Program-made: the position numbers and the translations under genes
From: Rallus limicola
Taxonomy: Eukaryota; Chordata; Aves; Gruiformes; Rallidae
Direction of reading: 5' to 3'
Length of the DNA: 64,000 nucleotides
NCBI GenBank assembly: GCA_022605955.1
Contig: JAKCOZ010000018.1
Span: 1,186,001-1,250,000 of the forward strand
In this document: one piece after another, positions 36,292-49,100 of the stretch
Layout of the letters: every line of letters begins with the position of its first letter
Position numbering within the stretch: the first letter of the stretch is position 1
The notes under the pieces: model-generated
What the model was told of the DNA's origin: nothing
The model's database searches: none
Seen by the model: the letters and a program-made list of their open reading frames with translations, nothing else

Positions 36292-36411
36292 CTGCTGTCT
36301 TTTGGCTGCCATTATGTTCAGCTTATCCACTTCTGGTTTGAGCGCTTTGTACTGGATACCCAAATCCTGTTCTGTCCCAGCATTTCTCAGTTTCAAGATA
36401 CCTTCTTCCAC
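36292..36411 (-). CDS. CTNNA1: CTNNA1 exon 5 (residues 157-196): N domain
   Basis: This 120-bp, phase-0 exon has a polypyrimidine-type TTCTTTTAG acceptor before GTG GAA GAA and a donor CAG followed by GTACAG. The translation begins VEEGILKLRNAGTEQDLGIQ and ends LNIMAAKRQQ, matching alpha-E-catenin between the LVQLKV segment of exon 4 and ELKDVG of exon 6. It has no in-frame start Met at its edge and is easily missed by ORF scanning, but without it exons 4 and 6 would lose 40 conserved residues. It forms part of the helical bundle of the N domain. The EQDLGIQYKALKPEVDKLN stretch is CTNNA1-specific. Confidence 0.96.
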
Positions 36412-37187
36412 CTAAAAGAATATATATTCACATGTTTTTCCACATAATACAGTCACGGGAAGTGGTTCAGAACATACTTCATAGCAGGCAGTGAAAGCAA
36501 TCTTCCTCTGCCCCCTTTTATTTCTTTGGCGATCCTTCAAAGGCCAAGAGTACCCAAGGCTTAGATACTACTTCCTAGTCACCAGCTACCAGAGACAGAC
36601 AAGCACAGGCATTTGAGAGAGTATAAGGGAACCCAGGGCCTCGCAAGAGCTGCAGCCAAAGGGCCTGAGGTGAGTCCTCAAAGCCCTGCCACAAAACCAG
36701 GCCCAGTATCCAATCTCCTTTCATTTCAAGTTCCGTACAAACCAGCCACCCTCTTGCTTGTGGGAAGAAAAGGCTTCCTCAAATATTCCACATTTATTTT
36801 TTTTAGTCTACCAAAGCTACTCATCCCTAGCAGCTACAGGGGAGCACTGATTATGAGAAAACCCAACTGTCCCTAAGATGAGAAAAGGTGGTTAGCACCT
36901 GCAGTTGCAGAGCACAATGCCTTCAGTTTCAACACTGGAAGTTCAGAATAAAGTGCAACAGTGTCAAAAGCTACTGACAATCAGTGGAAAATGGAAAAAC
37001 AAGTGACAAACATCCACTGTGCACATCTTGCTGGGAGGAAAAACCCCAACAGCTTCCCTGCTCCAGAAGCGAGCTGCTGACAGAGCACACACTGGGGTCA
37101 GCCCTCATGCATGAACCAAAGCCACCTGACAGCAGGCCTGGCGTACAAGGCACAGCAGAGTGAATTACAGCCCAGAACTACACTTAC
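36412..37187 (-). other. CTNNA1: CTNNA1 intron 4
   Basis: This is the shortest CTNNA1 intron in the window, 776 bp. The donor GTAAGT is preceded by another GTA, giving GTAGTAAGT; the acceptor is TTTTAG. Nothing else was recognised. Confidence 0.85.
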
Positions 37188-37354
37188 TACTTTAAGTTGA
37201 ACGAGCAGCTTGTAGACGTCTGCCATGTCAGCCAAAATCAGCAACCGGGTGACAGCAGAGAGAAGGGCGCGCGCCGCTCGGACCATGTTCCCTCGTTTCA
37301 CAGAGGAGCAGGGGTCATCTGCAAACTCCCCAGAAGCACTCTTCATCAAGTCAC
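37188..37354 (-). CDS. CTNNA1: CTNNA1 exon 4 (residues 101-156): beta-catenin-binding/dimerisation N domain
   Basis: This 167-bp exon enters in phase 1 and leaves in phase 0. The acceptor is CCCCTTGTGCAG before GT GAC TTG; the donor is AAA GTA followed by GTAAGT. Together with the last base of exon 3 it encodes GDLMKSASGEFADDPCSSVK, then RGNMVRAARALLSAVTRLLI and LADMADVYKLLVQLKV. This is the heart of the vinculin-like N-terminal domain where beta-catenin or gamma-catenin binding and homodimerisation compete. VYKLLVQLK distinguishes it from CTNNA2. Confidence 0.97.
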
Positions 37355-40300
37355 CTGCACAAGGGGAGAAGACAGTCTGATTGGAACACCACACAGCATT
37401 TCTCAAGGAGCGGTAAGGATTCCTGGGCAAGTCAGTTTTGAAAACAAAATGTGTTTGCTTAAATACAGCCACCAGTTAGGATCACACGTAGCTACCTCTA
37501 AGTAGCATTACTGCATGGTACCAGGGTAGAGGAGCTTTGGCAGTGAGGAACAGCTGGGAAATAACACTTCGGTTTTCATTTCCAGTTGTACAGGTGTTTT
37601 ACACGTGCCAGGGTCCTCTGGAGAGGCAAATGGAGCATGCTTTCACTATCACACACAGGACTGCGGTTATTTCATAACCTACGATGCTTTCCAAGCTTCA
37701 AGAGAAGCTGTGATTTGTGTGTGTGTAGGAGTTAAGCAGAAAGCAGCAGAAAGTGCTGTAAACACACAAGGAAACAGCCACAGCTCCTGGGACTGTAAAC
37801 AACTCGGAGCGATGACCTGGCTGGATGTGCCCTGGTTTGCATTCAAAGCCAGGCACCGCTTCATGAAATGCTCCAATGTTTCATAGCCTGTGGGTCTGCA
37901 TCTGGTGCAGGAGGAAAGAATTTGGGTTTCAGATGGTAACAATGCAATTGGTTAGCTATGAAAAGCAAAGGCCACTTACACAGCTAGAGAAATTGCTCCG
38001 GAAGGCATTCGGAAAGCATAAAAGTAATGTCTGTATATAGTCAGGAGTAAATTTGGGATTTCTGCCCCCACCTTTCTGGGGCAGCATTTTGCTTCCAGTA
38101 CTACAGTTCCTACACGGTGACAAGTTCTGGAATCCACATTATCGCTCTGGGATCTCTCTGCATTTCAGAAGCATTTGCTGAACAGCCAGGATTCAGTTGA
38201 GAAAATGTGTGGTACTCAAGGCTAAAGACTTGCAGGCAGCTGGAGATGACCAGAAAGCAGGTAAACTGTGCTAGAGCCAACTGCTGCGTCAGAGGCTTCC
38301 CATACCTGCAGGAAAAGTGCCCATATGGCCAAATGCCACAATGAAAAAAGCACAGCCTCCACAAGAACCATCTCAAACATCACTTTACAGGTGAAAGCTG
38401 GCCATGATGCCAATCAAGCCTGCTACCAAACGGGGCTGGGCAAGATGTCCATAAAAATCTCCAGATGATGCAGAGGCATCATCCTGCCAACGGCCTGCCC
38501 ACTCCCACAGGCAGGCTATCACTGTCACGTGCCCTCACACTTTGGGAAGTGGTTCAATTTTATTTCAATGACTTTTTTTTTTAAACCACTATTTCAACTG
38601 CTCAAAAATACCTGTAACTGGGAAGCCTGGGGTTGACCATCCACGTACTTACCATTGAATAATTAATATCTTGCCCTAGAAGAGTTTCTACCACCCAAGC
38701 ACTCTACACCTTCACGGCTAAATACAGCCCAAACACAGCTGCCAGCCTGTCCAAGCAACCACATCAAGACACCCAGTTTTGTTCAAACACTCCCTCCTAT
38801 GTAACACCCTTCCATCATCTTAAATAATACGAAGAAGAGTGGCATTCAGCATTTTAAGATTAAAAAAAAATATGCTACTTCAGTACTGTGACATATGAAA
38901 AAAGCTTCTGCCCAAGCACAGACCAGCTATAAATATCAATCTAAAGCTATCCCGTCCCCAGCTTTGGGAGGAACACAGCTCATTATTTTAACAAGTGTTG
39001 AGATCCTCAGATTTCCAGATGGGTGAAAGACGATGCATCTCCAAAGCTCAAGAACTGGAGCCAGCTATGAGATTATAACACCCTTATGTTGCTGACATGA
39101 CCCTTCTGGAAGAGGCTAATAATAGTGTAATTAGTGTCACCACCGCAAGTGTGAAAGCCTAATAACAATCTCAGACTTTAAGGATATATGCCAGAACCAA
39201 AATTCCCTCCTTTATTTACTTACATGCAAAATTCCCACATTTCCAACTCCCAAAGAGAGAAGAACGTTGTTTTCCCTTTTCTCCCCATTTAAAACAACTT
39301 GAGAGACACGGACTCTCACTTCACTTGAGTCTCAGAAACTGCAAACAAGGTTAAAAACCAAACCCATTCTCTACCCAGATCTTAAATCTCAACCTTAGAA
39401 GTCAGGCCTGAAATAAAAATGCTATTCCTTTTTATTTTAACCAGAGCCTTGAAAAGATTTAGTGAGTTTCAAACCGCTTGTCAGGGTGCCAAAAGATAAC
39501 CAGCTTCCCAGAATTAAAGGAAGATTATATTTAAAGTTGGCGCTTATATATAGATTTTTCTGCAAGTTAAAGCAAGTTGCCTTTCTGAAATCTTCTACAA
39601 AGGAAGAACACCATGGGGTGGTTATTTCAGCTGAGTTGGAAGGGGAAGAGGGAACCCCACCCTGACCTGAAGATGCAATTACTGCATTACTGTGCACACA
39701 TCAGCTCAGACTGCAGTCTGCATAACCTCCTCATGTCCCTCTGTTACCTCTGGTTCAGATTTGAGGATTGAAAGCCAGAGTTTCAAGAGTTAAAAGAAAC
39801 ACGCTGCAGAAAAGTCAGCCTGAGACTCAGATTATACAGCTGGTATGAATTCTTATATGAGTAATCTGTTTTTCCAATATAACCGTAGATTTTCACTAGA
39901 TATTACAAGGGAAAGATAATAAAATAGAGTGGAGAAAAGAAGAGGCAAGAGTAGCCATACTATGATCTTGTCAATAAAGCACTAAGAATTCAATTAAATC
40001 TAATGGAACAAAGCCCATTTCAGAAATAGTAAGATTTTAGTCCATCAAAAGAAAATTACCATTTCTAGTCTCATTCCCACCATGCCCACAGGCTCTGACA
40101 GCACTCTCAGACAGCACTATTAATCCTCCTCAGCAGCACAGTACACGATGACCATGACAGAGAGGGCTTTCTTTACCCAAACACTGATGGAACAGGGAAG
40201 CAGTGGAGAAGACAGGCAAGGCAGAAGACCTAGGACACACACAGGCACTGATGCTTTTTTTTCCCTCCTCCAAGCTAGAAATTCGTGCCCACACATCACC

Positions 40301-43300
40301 TTGTACCCTTCAGCACCTTCCACAGTTCAATGCCTGTCTCCAGGCTTTTTTTTACTTAGGTTATGGCTTTTCAAAAGATCCCAGAGTTCTTGGCTGAAGG
40401 ATTAAGTCTAATTCAAGTGGGACACTCCCCAAATCATTTTTCTTGCAGGAACACAAGTGAGAAGTCTCAGCACCCTTTCAAGAAACTAAGCTAACTTGTC
40501 ACAACAGAATTTTATAGTTAAGTTTTCCAAGCAGAATTCAGCGTTAAGATTGAAGTTATTCTGCAATTGGCCTCCTTTCACTCCTTGGACATCCTGAAGT
40601 CATTCATCCTGTGTGAAGCACAGCTGAAAAGGTGTTTTACCATTCCATAATTTGCCTCACTCTTCAGCTCTGGAGAAAGCCTCACCCTGAAGCACAGGGC
40701 AGAGACAACGCTGACTCAGTGTGTTCAATCCCCTGCATCTGGAACCATGAAACATCATCAAAAGTCCACAGGATTCACAAGACCATCCATCCATTCTCTC
40801 ACCTCAAGCCCTATGCACAGGCTTCAGCTCTTTGATTTTAAACTTTAAGTTTTGGTCTTTTATGTAAAATTACTGCTGTTTCTTCCTATGGTAAGGATGC
40901 TGGATGCTAACCCTGGTGCAGAGATAACAGAGTCAGCAAACAGTGGCCAGCAGGACTCCAGGAGAAGAGGATCAGCCCGGTCAGCCTGGCTCTAAAGAAA
41001 TTTCCTTCCTGATCCTAGTGTTTGCAACCAGTGTCAGGGCCAAGCATCTGGGTAAGAAAGCGGCTCAGTTCCCGAACAGCTCCCATCAGCAGAGCACTGA
41101 CCATTACAACACACAGTCAGCCTTCAACACTTCATAAGAACACTACAAGGACCTTACAGCAGGGAGTAAGACCAACACTGTCCCTTCTCTTACCCAGCAA
41201 AACTCCAGCACCAAAATCAAGGTCACAAACGCTGCAAGGCTGCTGAGAGATGTTCTCATCAGGTGCTTCCCCAGGACTAAGTCCCTCCTGTAACCACGGC
41301 AGGATCCAGGCCGCAAACCCTTTGGCTCTTTGTCTCCACTACTCTGTTCAAAATTTTCTTTTCAGAAGTTTCACTGCCTTAAAGTCAGAAGTCCAAAGCT
41401 TTAAAGGGCCAGGAATCTTACTTTAGGATATTTCATGAGCTTGTTTAATATTTAAAGCAAGTTGTAATTTATTCTTCCATTGTAAAAATCAGGAAGACTT
41501 TGAAGATCCACTTATATTGATTTAGTGTGTAGCCCTACTATCACTCATTCTAAATAGCTCTTTTCACTTCTTTGTTTTTGCCCCCAACAAATGGGATTTT
41601 ATGAACAAGCGTGCTCACTAAAATCATGTACCCTCTCAATCTTCCTCTTGCTAGGCTAAAAGAAAAAAAATTTTAATTTTCTCTGATGAGACAAGTTATC
41701 TATTGTCCTAATCATCTTCATAACCTCTGTCTACATTCATTCATCTTTTTTTATTATGGTAACTAAACTGCTCCCTATTCTAAATAGAAGCATTATTAAT
41801 TCTATTTTCCTGTCTTCTCCTGAAGATAAATTGTGCTACACATCTATAACCCCACTGCTGCTGTCAGGCACACAGACGCTGTCAGTTCATGAGCACCCCG
41901 CTGCTGACCAAGACACCCGGACGTTCCTCTCCACTCTCACCCCACTGCAGAAGGCAGATAAAGGCACCAAAACCTGGATGTTTTCCTAAGTGCATGCATG
42001 GGGTTTGTATTCCACCTCTCTCCTTTCTCCAGTTCATTAATTCAACTGGTCTACCACAAGAGCAGGAACACTCCACAGTGCACAGGCTGTTACATAAACA
42101 CAGAAGGTGAGAGTTTCTATCTCCGTGCTGCTGTCAGCACTGCCGAGAGCCGCAGCCCTCCCCTGGGCACTGGCAGCAGGACGTCTTCTCTCTGTCCTAT
42201 CTCATTTTTCACCATTTGCTTCTAATTTCCTCGAAGGTTTCCCTGGTTTTTAATTTCCTTACAAAGAGCTGCTCCACTAAACCCAGCAGAACATTGGCAC
42301 TACGATGGGGCACAGTTTCCACTGCAGTCACGGTGCTGCAGCAGGTACACAAGCAGTGGGTGGTGGGCACAAGTCTGATCATCCACCCAGCTTCAGAAAT
42401 CAGAGAGGGCTCTCCTCACTATGCACCAGACTTCATGCATGCTGCAGACAGTAAAAAGGGAGGAAGGAGTGAAGTGACATAGAGGTGGGGTGTTATCTCA
42501 CTCCAGCACCTCTCAGCTCTGAGCTCCACCTCCTCTGTCAAAGATCAGGAAAGCAGGGAGGTTTCTACATCAAGTCTACATGCAGCCTCAAACCAAGCAG
42601 GGGCCAAGAAACAAGTGAAAGGGTCATCCTCAAAGCTTTTATACCCCTCTCTCCTACCTAGCAGCTTCTTGCTGTAGGATGCAACTATAAATTCAGCCAA
42701 TGGAGGTTTTCCATCCTGGGGACTGAGTGCAGCTCCCTCCCTCACTATTACTAGGAGTTGTTTGAAGGCACTCACAAATGAGCTCTGACTCTGGATTCTG
42801 AGCAGCAGTTGAGCAAGCACTAAGAATTAAAGGCTTCAAGACAAAGGGGTCTCTTTTGCTCTTGTTTGTTGTTGTTAAATTAAGCTAACTCAATTAGCCC
42901 CTTCTATTGCCGCCTTCTAATGTTGATCTTTCTTTGGTCTGTCAACCAGGCTCATCCAGAACTTAAAACCATTTTCAACTAATATTTCATCACTGTGCAA
43001 CTTCAGCTACAAACAAGTAATTAATGCTAATGAGTTTCCCTTTTTTTTGCAGCAGCAGCCGCCACCATTAATACCAGTTGACTGGGTTTCACTGAAGCAT
43101 AGAAAAGGCTCATGACTGGAAGAAGGATAAATGATTTATGAGCAACAATATTTACTAGTGCATATTTTAGAGTAAGCCAGCTCCATAGGCTTTCCTTGCA
43201 GGTCTCCAAGAAAGTAAAAAAGAAAATGATAAAAATCAACACTAGATGTGGGGGAGGAAGCCTGGAATATTTAATCAAGGTCCTCACATTCTGTTTGTTG

Positions 43301-43706
43301 CCGTTTACATTTTGCATATTTAAGACACCCAGCTTTGTCAAGCCAACACTCAGCTCTTCCTCCTACAATGCTGCTTTGTGTGCAATCAGCTATTGAAGAA
43401 GTTATTGACATATTTGAGATGTAGCTCTGTAACAGTTAGAGGCTGGAGGGGTACATTTTAGTCTGAGTTTGAAACACTCTTGAAAGAATCAGCCCTTCTG
43501 CTCCTCTTCTCAGCCTCTACCTAGGACATCCCACCTCCAGACCTGCCCAGTTCATGTTATTCCTCAAGGAAGCCAGCAAGACAAGGTGGGAATCTATGCA
43601 ACTGAAGAGGTACTGGGACACAGGGAGTAACAGCAAAAGGGAAACAGAATGGTTCTACTTACTCTGAAAAAACAGTTTTACCGGCTCTCAGACACACCGC
43701 TCTTAC
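37355..43706 (-). other. CTNNA1: CTNNA1 intron 3
   Basis: The donor is CAA G followed by GTAAGA and the acceptor is TTGTGCAG. A probable ancient CR1/L3-like fragment lies at about 41590-41800. A T-rich tract, GCAG and a Kozak-like string near 43040-43070 on the plus strand lack an ATG and look fortuitous. No other exon or RNA gene was seen in about 6.35 kb. Confidence 0.75.
41590..41800 (-). mobile_element. Possible ancient CR1/L3-type LINE fragment
   Basis: The plus strand reads like a strongly decayed reverse complement of an old CR1/L3 3' region: AAATCATGTACCCTCTCAAT, then CTTGCTAGGCTAAAAG, a low-complexity A/T insertion, CTCTGATGAGACAAG, and CCTAATCATCTTCATAACCT. The order of these blocks fits the family but identity is low, so a profile search is needed to confirm it. 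Confidence 0.4.
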
Positions 43707-43902
43707 CTTGCTTACGAACATCTTCCACAGCCGCCACCAGCTCCTCCTTAAGGAACTGGCTCTCCTTGGCAATTTTGTCTCCTTTCTCCAGGAAATTCTC
43801 TGTTGCTTGTTCAACTGAAGCAGCCAGAACGTGGGCCTTTTTAGAACGCCCCCGCTTCTTATTAGAAGGGCCCTTGTTGCTAGTGTTCACCAATGTTGTT
43901 AC
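43707..43902 (-). CDS. CTNNA1: CTNNA1 exon 3 (residues 36-100 plus first base of codon 101): N domain
   Basis: This 196-bp exon enters in phase 0 and leaves in phase 1. The acceptor is TGTGCCTTTAG before GTA ACA ACA; the donor is CGT AAG CAA G followed by GTAAGA. It encodes VTTLVNTSNKGPSNKKRGRS, then KKAHVLAASVEQATENFLEK and GDKIAKESQFLKEELVAAVE up to DVRKQ. The basic NKKRGRSKK patch precedes the first long helices of the beta-catenin-binding region. ATENFLEKGDKIAKESQF favours CTNNA1 over CTNNA2. Confidence 0.97.
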
Positions 43903-46022
43903 CTAAAGGCACAGATAGAAACAAAAAACCAGATTTAATGAAACATCAAAGGCCACATGTATTTTTTTCTAGACAGGATATCACCAAGACCTCACTGTGG
44001 CCAGCTCCAAAGGTTATAAACTCACAAACAGGTGTTCTGCACATCTCTAAACATGCCCAGGCTGCTTCTTTAGATGGGCATTATAAATACAGCTAAACTA
44101 CTTACAGATTTTTCCTTAGCAGCAGCAGACCTGAAAATTTGATTTTAGGAACTGAGATCTATTTGTACTTTTGATAACCTGCAATCTCAGTAACAGGCCA
44201 AAGCTATTTGGCACCACATGAAAAGAAACCCAAGTTTGGGATAATTAGTTTGAGATAGTTCTCCAGGCATGAAAGACCCCAAATACAATCTAGCAACACA
44301 GTCCTTAAAGGGTGCCATAGCCGAAGGGCTACATGCAGAGCAAGGGACTCCCTAGAGCTCATCTTTTCTCTACCACCACCAAAACCAAACTCTTAGAATC
44401 CTCCTGCAACCAGCAAATATTTCCAAGTTTTATGTTTTAGGCTGAAGCCCTCCTAGGAGCTGCTCAGCAGTGACCAGACATCCCATTAGGTCAGGATCAG
44501 GACCCATGCCCTCCAGTCACAGGCAGATAGATGTCACAAAATACACACATACTTTTCTATCTGCCCTCCCACACACCCCTCTCCCTTGGTTAACTCTGGG
44601 AAAATGCATACAAAGCTACTTCAGAGGCACACTAAATTACAACACTAAAAAATATTACTGGTCTGGAAAGCCCAAGGACTGCTGACATAAAGGTCCTCAG
44701 AGCTGAATCCATCTTCTCAGTAGGTTGATTCAGAGGGGGAAAGCCATCAGCTGGGAATATTGCTGTCGGTTAATGGGGAGCATTTCTATTAGGTAGGCTC
44801 AGTTCATCATGGACTACACAGAGAACAAGTTAAAAGGCAAGTTACTCTACTTTCCTCTCTATTTTGCCAGTCACATCATTCACAGAATTTGGGATTCCCA
44901 GACCAGCCTATTGTGCTACTTGAAGGATAAGTCAGACACTGAACTTGGACAAAAAGGCACTATAAACAAGTGTGCTCAGTTAAGTTTGCCCAATTACAAC
45001 AATTTCTCTTAAGAGGAGACTCCATCAGTAACTCTGGCTAAAAAGCTATAGAGTAGATGATCCAACTGCCCATCTGAGTGTCTGGAGAGAACAAGGGGCA
45101 GCTACAGGCAGCAGCTTGGCTATTAAAGGAACGTTAACACTGGAAACAGAACCTGGGCTGCAGTCTGTGCTTAGCAGGAGTTGTGTCTAGTTCACACTGT
45201 CATTTCCAAACCTTCCTATTGCAGGAAAACAATGCTAAAGAAGTGTCTCTTATGCACCTTCTCTTCCGGACCTCCTGGAAACTCCCTCCCAGGAATCTTC
45301 CAAATGCCCAGTACACACTGCTTACGTGTCTCGTATGCTTACCAGACTCACGCTAGCTCTCCTATATTCTTCAGTGCCTTTCCCTGGGCAATATACACCA
45401 AGCAGAAACATGTTTTTACTCACAGACTCAGCATAAATAATGGGTGGAAATTACAAGAAAGCATGTGTATCTTGTAAAGATAAACCGGAGCAGCGGTATA
45501 TGCCATACAAGCATACTCTGTTAGGAGGGGTCAGTAATGTATTTGGAACAGAAGTCAGTTTTAGATGGGTTGCAAACATCCCTCACCATCCACTTCACCA
45601 TTTACCTGAACCTCATTCCCAAGGGCACTTTAAACACAGTCTTGAAGAAAACTTGGGATACCCTACTTCTGGCAGGCAGTAAAGGCTCTGGTGCCAGGGA
45701 CCAGTTCTAAGTGTTACCTAGCACAGCTTTTAAAGACTCAACAAATAAGCAGCATACCACCTAAACCAGAGGTGAGAAACAGCACAGCAGCAACACACCA
45801 TTCGTTACTAACACACATTTCCACACTTCTAAGTGAAACATTGCATCTTCTCAGGTGCTGAAGGAGCACAGTCCTTCTAGACTCATGCCCAGTAGCTCTG
45901 TTACAACAGAAGCCAACAAAGAAGTTTTCCCATCAATTACTTAATTAAAATACATCAGAACAGGTAAGCATTGTTGTGAAGGGAGTTTTCTGCACCACAC
46001 CCCTCTCCCCTTTTTTTCCTAC
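43903..46022 (-). other. CTNNA1: CTNNA1 intron 2
   Basis: The donor is ACA CAG followed by GTAGGA and the acceptor is CTTTAG. Unremarkable sequence of about 2.1 kb, with no recognised repeat or exon. Confidence 0.8.
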
Positions 46023-46129
46023 CTGTGTAACAAGAGGCTCAAGTAGTCTTTCAACCGCCAGTGTTCTTATCTCCAAGCTTTTGGGGTCCCATTTGAAGTT
46101 AACGTTGCCTGCAGTAACCGCAGTCATTT
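46023..46129 (-). CDS. CTNNA1: CTNNA1 exon 2 (start codon; residues 1-35)
   Basis: This first coding exon has a CTCTCTTCTAG acceptor, two untranslated bases (AA), then ATG at 46127-46125. It encodes MTAVTAGNVNFKWDPKSLEI and RTLAVERLLEPLVTQ, ending at donor CAG followed by GTAGGA. Start context is A at -3 with A at +4. The WDPKSLEIRTL opening is the hallmark N-terminus of alpha-catenins, and the TAGNVNFKWD version is CTNNA1-like. Alpha-E-catenin links the cadherin/beta-catenin complex to F-actin at adherens junctions. The untranslated first exon must lie about 15 kb upstream in the CpG island. Confidence 0.97.
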
Positions 46130-49100
46130 CTAGAAGAGAGCAACATGAATACAGTTATCATCATTATTATTATTATTAATGTTGTTGGAATGTATCTTAA
46201 AAATAAAGTGGAGCGTATTAAACACACAACATGTCTGTCTAGTGTAAATTAAGGTTATGCTGTCTCCAGAAGTACCAGTTTTGGTTCAACTGGCGATAGT
46301 TTGCACCCTTGTTATGACAACAGAGACCTTATCAGTATGTTTTGGTTAGAAAGTAAAACCAAACCCAAACCAAACCACAACAAAACCTATTCAAAAGCCA
46401 TAGTATTTTCTCCAAGCAATGACAAGGTGGCAACAGCTGGGTCTACTCCCAAGAGGTCCCCAAGCACTAGGAAAGGGCCTCCCAGGTAAGGAGGGCACTT
46501 CACCCAGGAAGGTGGAGGCAAAGCAAATAATTCCTTCCCAATTTCTGTTGTCTGGCTCTGCGATACAGCCCAAGGTCTCAGGGGAGCAGAAGGGAGCACC
46601 TCAACTTCAGCAGCACCCCAAACCTGCCAGTTTTCTCAGGTCCACCACAAGTCACTGCCCCAAATGCTTTGTGAAACAAAGAGCCAGGCAACATCTCAAC
46701 TCAGCCAAGCTACCCACTCATCCAAGTCACCTTTGGGATGTACAAAGGTGAACGAGTGAATATAAGCCTTATAAAGCCAGAAAATGCAGTCTGTTCATGT
46801 TTAACAGCTGACATATCTACTATACTTCCCTGTAACATTTACATAGGGGGAAAAGCAGATTTGCATGAAAAGATCTGTTAAAAGCTGTCACTGAGCTGTT
46901 TCTTCCCATTACAATTTTATTTCAACATCCCAATGGAACAGCAAATATTATGAGAAAAGTTTAGTGAAACTACTAAAGTAGCTCTGCTTTTTAAGCCAGT
47001 AGTCTACAAAAAAATAAAAATAAATGAACTACAACAGATCACTGAATTAACACTGCAATGCTGCTGTACAGCACAACAAAGCAGTAACTAGACCCATAAT
47101 TTCAGTAAAAAGTGGATTTCAGTATTTAGAGGTTCATAAACCCAGTTCATACCACTTCAGGCTTAGATTCCAGCTCTTCCAGCTTTGGGTTGCCCTCAAG
47201 TTCAAGATCAGATTAAACCCAGGTTTTTAGTGTTTTATTTTTAAAAACATCAGGGCAGGGAATGCATTTCCAAGGTCTCTCTCCCACCCTTTCCCTAAGC
47301 ACCCATGTAATGCTGTTCTCAAGCTTATTAGTCGGTATTTTTACATCTTCCTCCGGACAGGGCATTGTCTGCATAGCATCTCAGCAGACAGATTGCTCTG
47401 ACAGCACCAGATGTCCCCGAGCTGCCAGACGAGCACAACGTCCCATTATTTTTAAGAAGCAGGAGGCAAGGCACTAATTTTGGTAACCAACGATGTTTAC
47501 AACACATACCAACAACCAACGGTTTCATACTGACAGTTCCCTGTGCAGGAACAGCACAGGCGCGGCTGCTTGTTCCCCACTGAAGGATTAAGCCTCTCCT
47601 GCACTTGAAGAGCTGAGCCTAAGAGGGCCTAGCAAAGGCTGGGCTTCGCATCACCTGGCTGCAGCCCTACAGCACCTTTGGCAGGCGGCTCCCAAGGTGC
47701 CACACCAGCGCTCTCACACCATGGACAGGATGTGTTAAGCACTCCATGCACTACTGAAGGCATCTTTGCCCTGAGAAGCCCACACACTGTCATACACTGA
47801 AGTACGACTTTGCAAGGTGCAAATCCACCTAACCTGCATTCAGCGTTCCACTCCTGCCTACGCACCGAGGGCCGACGCTGCTGGGGAGAAGAGAACTTAA
47901 AAAGCTGAAAGCTTTAAAAAAAATAGTCACTCAACAAAGAGACTAGAAGAGTCTGACCCATGCTAGCCTGCATACACATTGCTGACTGTTTTAAACCCAA
48001 AAGCTGGAAGGCACCAATGAAGGGTTGCAGCTCCCACAGCAGAAGGCATGCCAGGCTGCAGCCCCAAAGACCCCCACACCGCTGGCTGCAGGAGGGCAAA
48101 GGATGGCCACCTCCTCTTCCTCACCCTACCTCTGACTCTCATCACTAAGCCCTGTGAACTCACTAACTATTCTCTCCCAGACACCCTCTTTTTCTTTTGC
48201 TGGTCCAGCTTTGCACTGCCTGTGCCACAGCCCCAACGCTGGCACTGGACAAGCTGTGAAATGCCCTTCACAGCCCAACCCCTCCAGGCCACATCCTACC
48301 CTCAACACAGAATTTCACTGGGTTACTCCCTCCTGATCAGCTTCCTACATAAGCAGCCAAAAAAAACCAACCCACTACATACATGTCAGAAGCTTTATGG
48401 TTCCTGAGAAACATACCCAGGGCTCTGGAAAGCCCATTAGGTTTCTACATAAAAGCTGTTTCTATGTATTTAATGCTGTTATGTGTCTCGCAGAAACGAG
48501 GCGCAGGACAAGGTAACTGTGAGAAGACACATTAATTGTATTAGTAGGATAATGAAGGCAATCCATCTGAAAACACGTTAGCATGATAGCTCACGAATTG
48601 GCCAAAAGTAATGGCCTATAAAACTACTTAGTATGAACTTTATTGAAATTTATCTAAAAAGCATAGGTGGGTATCGAATACACTGGTTGGTAGTAATGAC
48701 TTGTATCACTTGCCTGGTGTAGTAAATATGTTTATTCAATTAAATACTTGTGAAGAGTACAGTAAGAGGCTACAGCTCACCCACACAGGTGTGAATGGGA
48801 TGGGTTTAGGGATAACAGGACAGCTGCCAGGGCTGCAATGCTGCCACGAGACCGCTCTGACTCCCTGGGACCTGTCCTGTCCCCACAACTCAGGCTCTGC
48901 CTCACCAAATTCAGAAGTGGCAACAGGGAGTAAATGCCATCAGAGGGTAGTGTAACAGGGTGCTTAACTGTTGGCTCTTGGAGCACACGCGGTTCCCACA
49001 ACACTGCGGCCAGAGGACATCCTCTGGAAGACGGACTCAACCGCAGGCCAGTGCGGTGCTGGTTCCAGGCAGCAGGGATGACCCAGCTGATGTGGAAGTA

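Noticed and set aside
43035..43075. T-rich tract, GCAG and Kozak-like GCCGCCACC on the plus strand, like an acceptor plus start
   Set aside because: The string is followed by ATT, not ATG, and no coding frame follows.
30791..46129. CTNNA2 or CTNNA3 as the host gene
   Set aside because: Exon 3, 4, 5 and 6 signatures (VYKLLVQLK, GILQKNVPILY, LGIQYKALKPE) and the nested LRRTM2 identify CTNNA1.
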